Shown piece after piece: positions 62,295-64,000 of a stretch of DNA of 64,000 bases. This DNA comes from Flavobacterium sp. ALJ2. GTDB lineage: Bacteria > Bacteroidota > Bacteroidia > Flavobacteriales > Flavobacteriaceae. Under the pieces are notes generated by a model, which saw nothing but the letters and a program-made list of their open reading frames with translations, did no database searches and was not told where the DNA came from. Where the stretch lies: positions 124,001-188,000 of the forward strand of contig NZ_JADNRC010000003.1 in NCBI RefSeq assembly GCF_015594725.1, written 5' to 3'. A program made the translations under genes and the position numbers. Numbering within the stretch: the first letter of the stretch is position 1; every line of letters begins with the position of its first letter.

Positions 62295-63626
62295 ATGCAT
62301 TTGAAACCGCATATAATTAAAGCTTTATTCATTGGAACAGTAATTTTCTTAGTATCCTTTTTAATCAAATTTATTTCGTTTGGAACTGAGGTTTTTACTC
62401 CATATTTATTTATTGCCTTTCTATATTGTATGTTGTATAGCACAACGCTATACATCGTTAACTCATCATTATTTGCTTTTTTAGATAAAGTTTTTAAAGC
62501 CAATCCTTATTCATTAAAGCGTATAATTATAGGTTTTATCAGTTCTTTTTTTTTCTCATTATTAGCCATATTTGTACTCCGAATTTTTTTAAAAGTTATT
62601 ATCGACAAACATTCAATAGTCGAATTTTTAGCTAATGAAGACTCTGAGAATTATATAGAATCTTCTGTAATTACTTTTATTGTATTAGTAGTTTTTCATG
62701 CCTTACACTTTTATAAAGTATATAATGAGAACCGTGTTAAGGAACAAAAAATTATTGCAGGAACTGCTTCCGCAAAATTTGAAACTTTAAAAAACCAGAT
62801 TGACCCACATTTTCTTTTTAATAGTTTAAATGTATTAAGTTCTTTAATAGAGGAAAATCCAGATAATGCTCAACGATTTACGACTTCATTATCAAAAATT
62901 TATCGTTACGTTTTAGAGCAAAAAGATAAGGAACTTGTATCGGTAGAAGATGAATTGGCATTTGCAAAAACGTATATGAATTTATTAAAAATGCGTTTCG
63001 AAAATAGTTTATTCTACGAATTACCAACCGAAGACATTCATCCAGATGCCAAAGTAGTTCCATTATCATTACAACTTTTACTAGAAAACACAGTAAAACA
63101 TAATGTGGTAAGTGAACAAAAACCATTACATATTCGAATATTTATCGAAAAGGATTATTTAGTCATTCAAAATGATTTTCAGAAAAAAGAAGTTTTACAA
63201 GATCGCCAGGGGGTAGGATTGCAAAACATAGTAAATCGTTACGGCATTATTACCAACCGAAAAGTCTTGATTGAGCAAAATAAGGAAACATTTACTGTAA
63301 AAATACCTATTTTAACAAAACAAGTTAGTGTCATGGAAACAAATGATTACAATGAAAACAATGCTTATTATAGAGCAAAAAAAAGAGTTGAAGAACTTAA
63401 AGGTTTTTATGGGAATTTAATTTCTTATTGTTGTGTAATACCGTTTTTAGTTTTTATCAACTTAAAATTCTCACCTGGTTTCCAATGGTTTTGGTTCTCA
63501 GCGCTAGGATGGGGATTTGGATTAGCAATGCATGCTTTTAAAGTCTTTGGATATAGCTCAAATTGGGAGGAAAGAAAAATTCAAGAAATTCTAAGAAAAG
63601 AAGAGAGAAAACAAAACTGGAGATAA
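62295..63626 (+). CDS. LytS/YehU-type histidine kinase with C-terminal 2TM domain
   Basis: A 443-residue sensor. Four membrane helices lie in about 8-145. The His_kinase domain has QIDPHFLFNSLN (phospho-acceptor H172), N-box LLLENTVKHN (261-270) and G-box GVGLQNI (306-312). After the catalytic domain a 2TM module (about 365-443) begins AKKRVEELKGFYGNLISY and ends NWEERKIQEIL. The location after the ATPase is unusual. Such kinases pair with LytTR response regulators, which fits the operators upstream. A stand-alone 2TM gene follows two bases later. Confidence 0.92.
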   Translation: MHLKPHIIKALFIGTVIFLVSFLIKFISFGTEVFTPYLFIAFLYCMLYSTTLYIVNSSLFAFLDKVFKANPYSLKRIIIGFISSFFFSLLAIFVLRIFLKVIIDKHSIVEFLANEDSENYIESSVITFIVLVVFHALHFYKVYNENRVKEQKIIAGTASAKFETLKNQIDPHFLFNSLNVLSSLIEENPDNAQRFTTSLSKIYRYVLEQKDKELVSVEDELAFAKTYMNLLKMRFENSLFYELPTEDIHPDAKVVPLSLQLLLENTVKHNVVSEQKPLHIRIFIEKDYLVIQNDFQKKEVLQDRQGVGLQNIVNRYGIITNRKVLIEQNKETFTVKIPILTKQVSVMETNDYNENNAYYRAKKRVEELKGFYGNLISYCCVIPFLVFINLKFSPGFQWFWFSALGWGFGLAMHAFKVFGYSSNWEERKIQEILRKEERKQNWR

Positions 63627-63628
63627 CT

Positions 63629-64000
63629 ATGGAAACCTATCGAAATAAACTTGATAAAAGTGAATTACGGGAACTGGCACATAAAAAAGTAAAAAAAATT
63701 AAAGGATTTTATGTCCATTTATTCTTTTACGCTCTCGGTCTTATAATTTACCTATTGAAAGTATATATCGGAATACGATTTGATTTTTTCCCTTTAAAAT
63801 ACTTCAATAGTTTTGTAATGACAATATGGACAATAGTTTTTCTATCATTGACAGTAGATTTATTTCTTACTTATAGAATATTTGGAAGAAATTGGGAAGA
63901 ACAAAAACTGAATACTATTCTAGAAAAAAAACAGTCTATAAAAAACACAAAGACAGTAGATACATATCATAATAAATACGATGACTGTTATCTTGAAGCT
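63629..64000 (+). CDS. 2TM-domain protein, cut by the window end
   Basis: 124 codons are visible without a stop. A 2TM module (about 15-95) begins AHKKVKKIKGFYVHLFFYAL and has RIFGRNWEEQKLN at its end, similar to the tail of the kinase encoded upstream. A polar stretch follows (NTKTVDTYHNKYDDCYLEA). The start is two bases after the kinase stop, so it is co-translated. What follows 64000 is unknown; a LytTR response regulator is expected nearby. Confidence 0.85.
   Translation, partial: METYRNKLDKSELRELAHKKVKKIKGFYVHLFFYALGLIIYLLKVYIGIRFDFFPLKYFNSFVMTIWTIVFLSLTVDLFLTYRIFGRNWEEQKLNTILEKKQSIKNTKTVDTYHNKYDDCYLEA

Noticed and set aside
1-64000. CRISPR arrays, insertion sequences, prophage genes
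   Set aside because: No regularly spaced direct repeats of the right size, no transposase or integrase, no phage structural genes were seen.

Overview
The window looks like chromosomal DNA of a Flavobacterium-like member of the Bacteroidota. The DNA is AT-rich (roughly one third G+C by eye). Many genes are preceded by the Bacteroidota -7 promoter box TAnnTTTG rather than a TATAAT box. The gene content also fits: FecR anti-sigma plus STN-domain TonB receptor, DUF4249 lipoprotein, OMP_b-brl TonB receptors, 2TM-domain proteins and a tmRNA tag GENNYALAA. I see no insertion sequence, prophage or CRISPR array.

Layout. 0-9 kb: pabB-type chorismate enzyme, DUF4349 lipoprotein, DoxX-like protein, lpdA, an Lrp regulator divergent from a methionine-gamma-lyase-like enzyme, and an amino acid permease. 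9.5-12.4 kb: accessory patch with two unrecognised proteins and a decayed reading frame between them. 12.5-12.9 kb: tandem duplicated tRNA-Ser(UGA). 13-20 kb: tightly packed minus-strand operon tpx-dgkA-ftsK-lolA-lptF/G-ribB-thioesterase. 20.4-21.9 kb: peroxiredoxin, thioredoxin and a small protein. 22-27.6 kb: five-gene operon that reads as a peptidoglycan-recycling pathway (DigH/GHL10-like glycosidase, AmpG-like importer, TPR protein, GNAT, NagZ-like hexosaminidase). 28-30 kb: beta-barrel protein, DUF1508 protein, cold-shock protein. 30.5-35.7 kb: FecI/FecR/FecA-type signalling operon with an extra small protein and a DUF4249 lipoprotein. 35.8-36.2 kb: tmRNA. 36.3-46 kb: serine hydrolase, lysine/alanine-type dehydrogenase, fumC, TonB receptor, ArsC, CPBP protease, MenE-like ligase. 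46-53.3 kb: copper-handling locus (multicopper oxidase with CopB-like tail, CopA ATPase with duplicated HMA domains, HMA-AraC regulator, HMA-DUF3347 lipoprotein, Cys-rich exported protein). 53.6-59 kb: umuC, umuD, HPP and ClC membrane proteins, VOC, acetyltransferase, DinB. 59-64 kb: TonB receptor, TPR protein, LytS-type histidine kinase with a C-terminal 2TM module and a second 2TM protein cut by the window end.

The most notable signal is in the last block. The TonB receptor gene and the TPR/kinase operon each carry a 9-12-9 direct repeat that fits the LytTR-family operator pattern. In both places the repeat sits exactly 33 bases upstream of a TAnnTTTG box, and neither promoter has an evident TTG at -33. 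With the LytS-type kinase encoded in the same block, this suggests a self-contained two-component regulon whose response regulator should lie just beyond base 64000. Other points worth a second look are a 13-bp hairpin that ends one base before the start codon of the small gene between sigma and anti-sigma, a RibB whose GTP cyclohydrolase half has lost its metal site, the CopA-CopB-type fusion, and several palindromic intergenic repeats.
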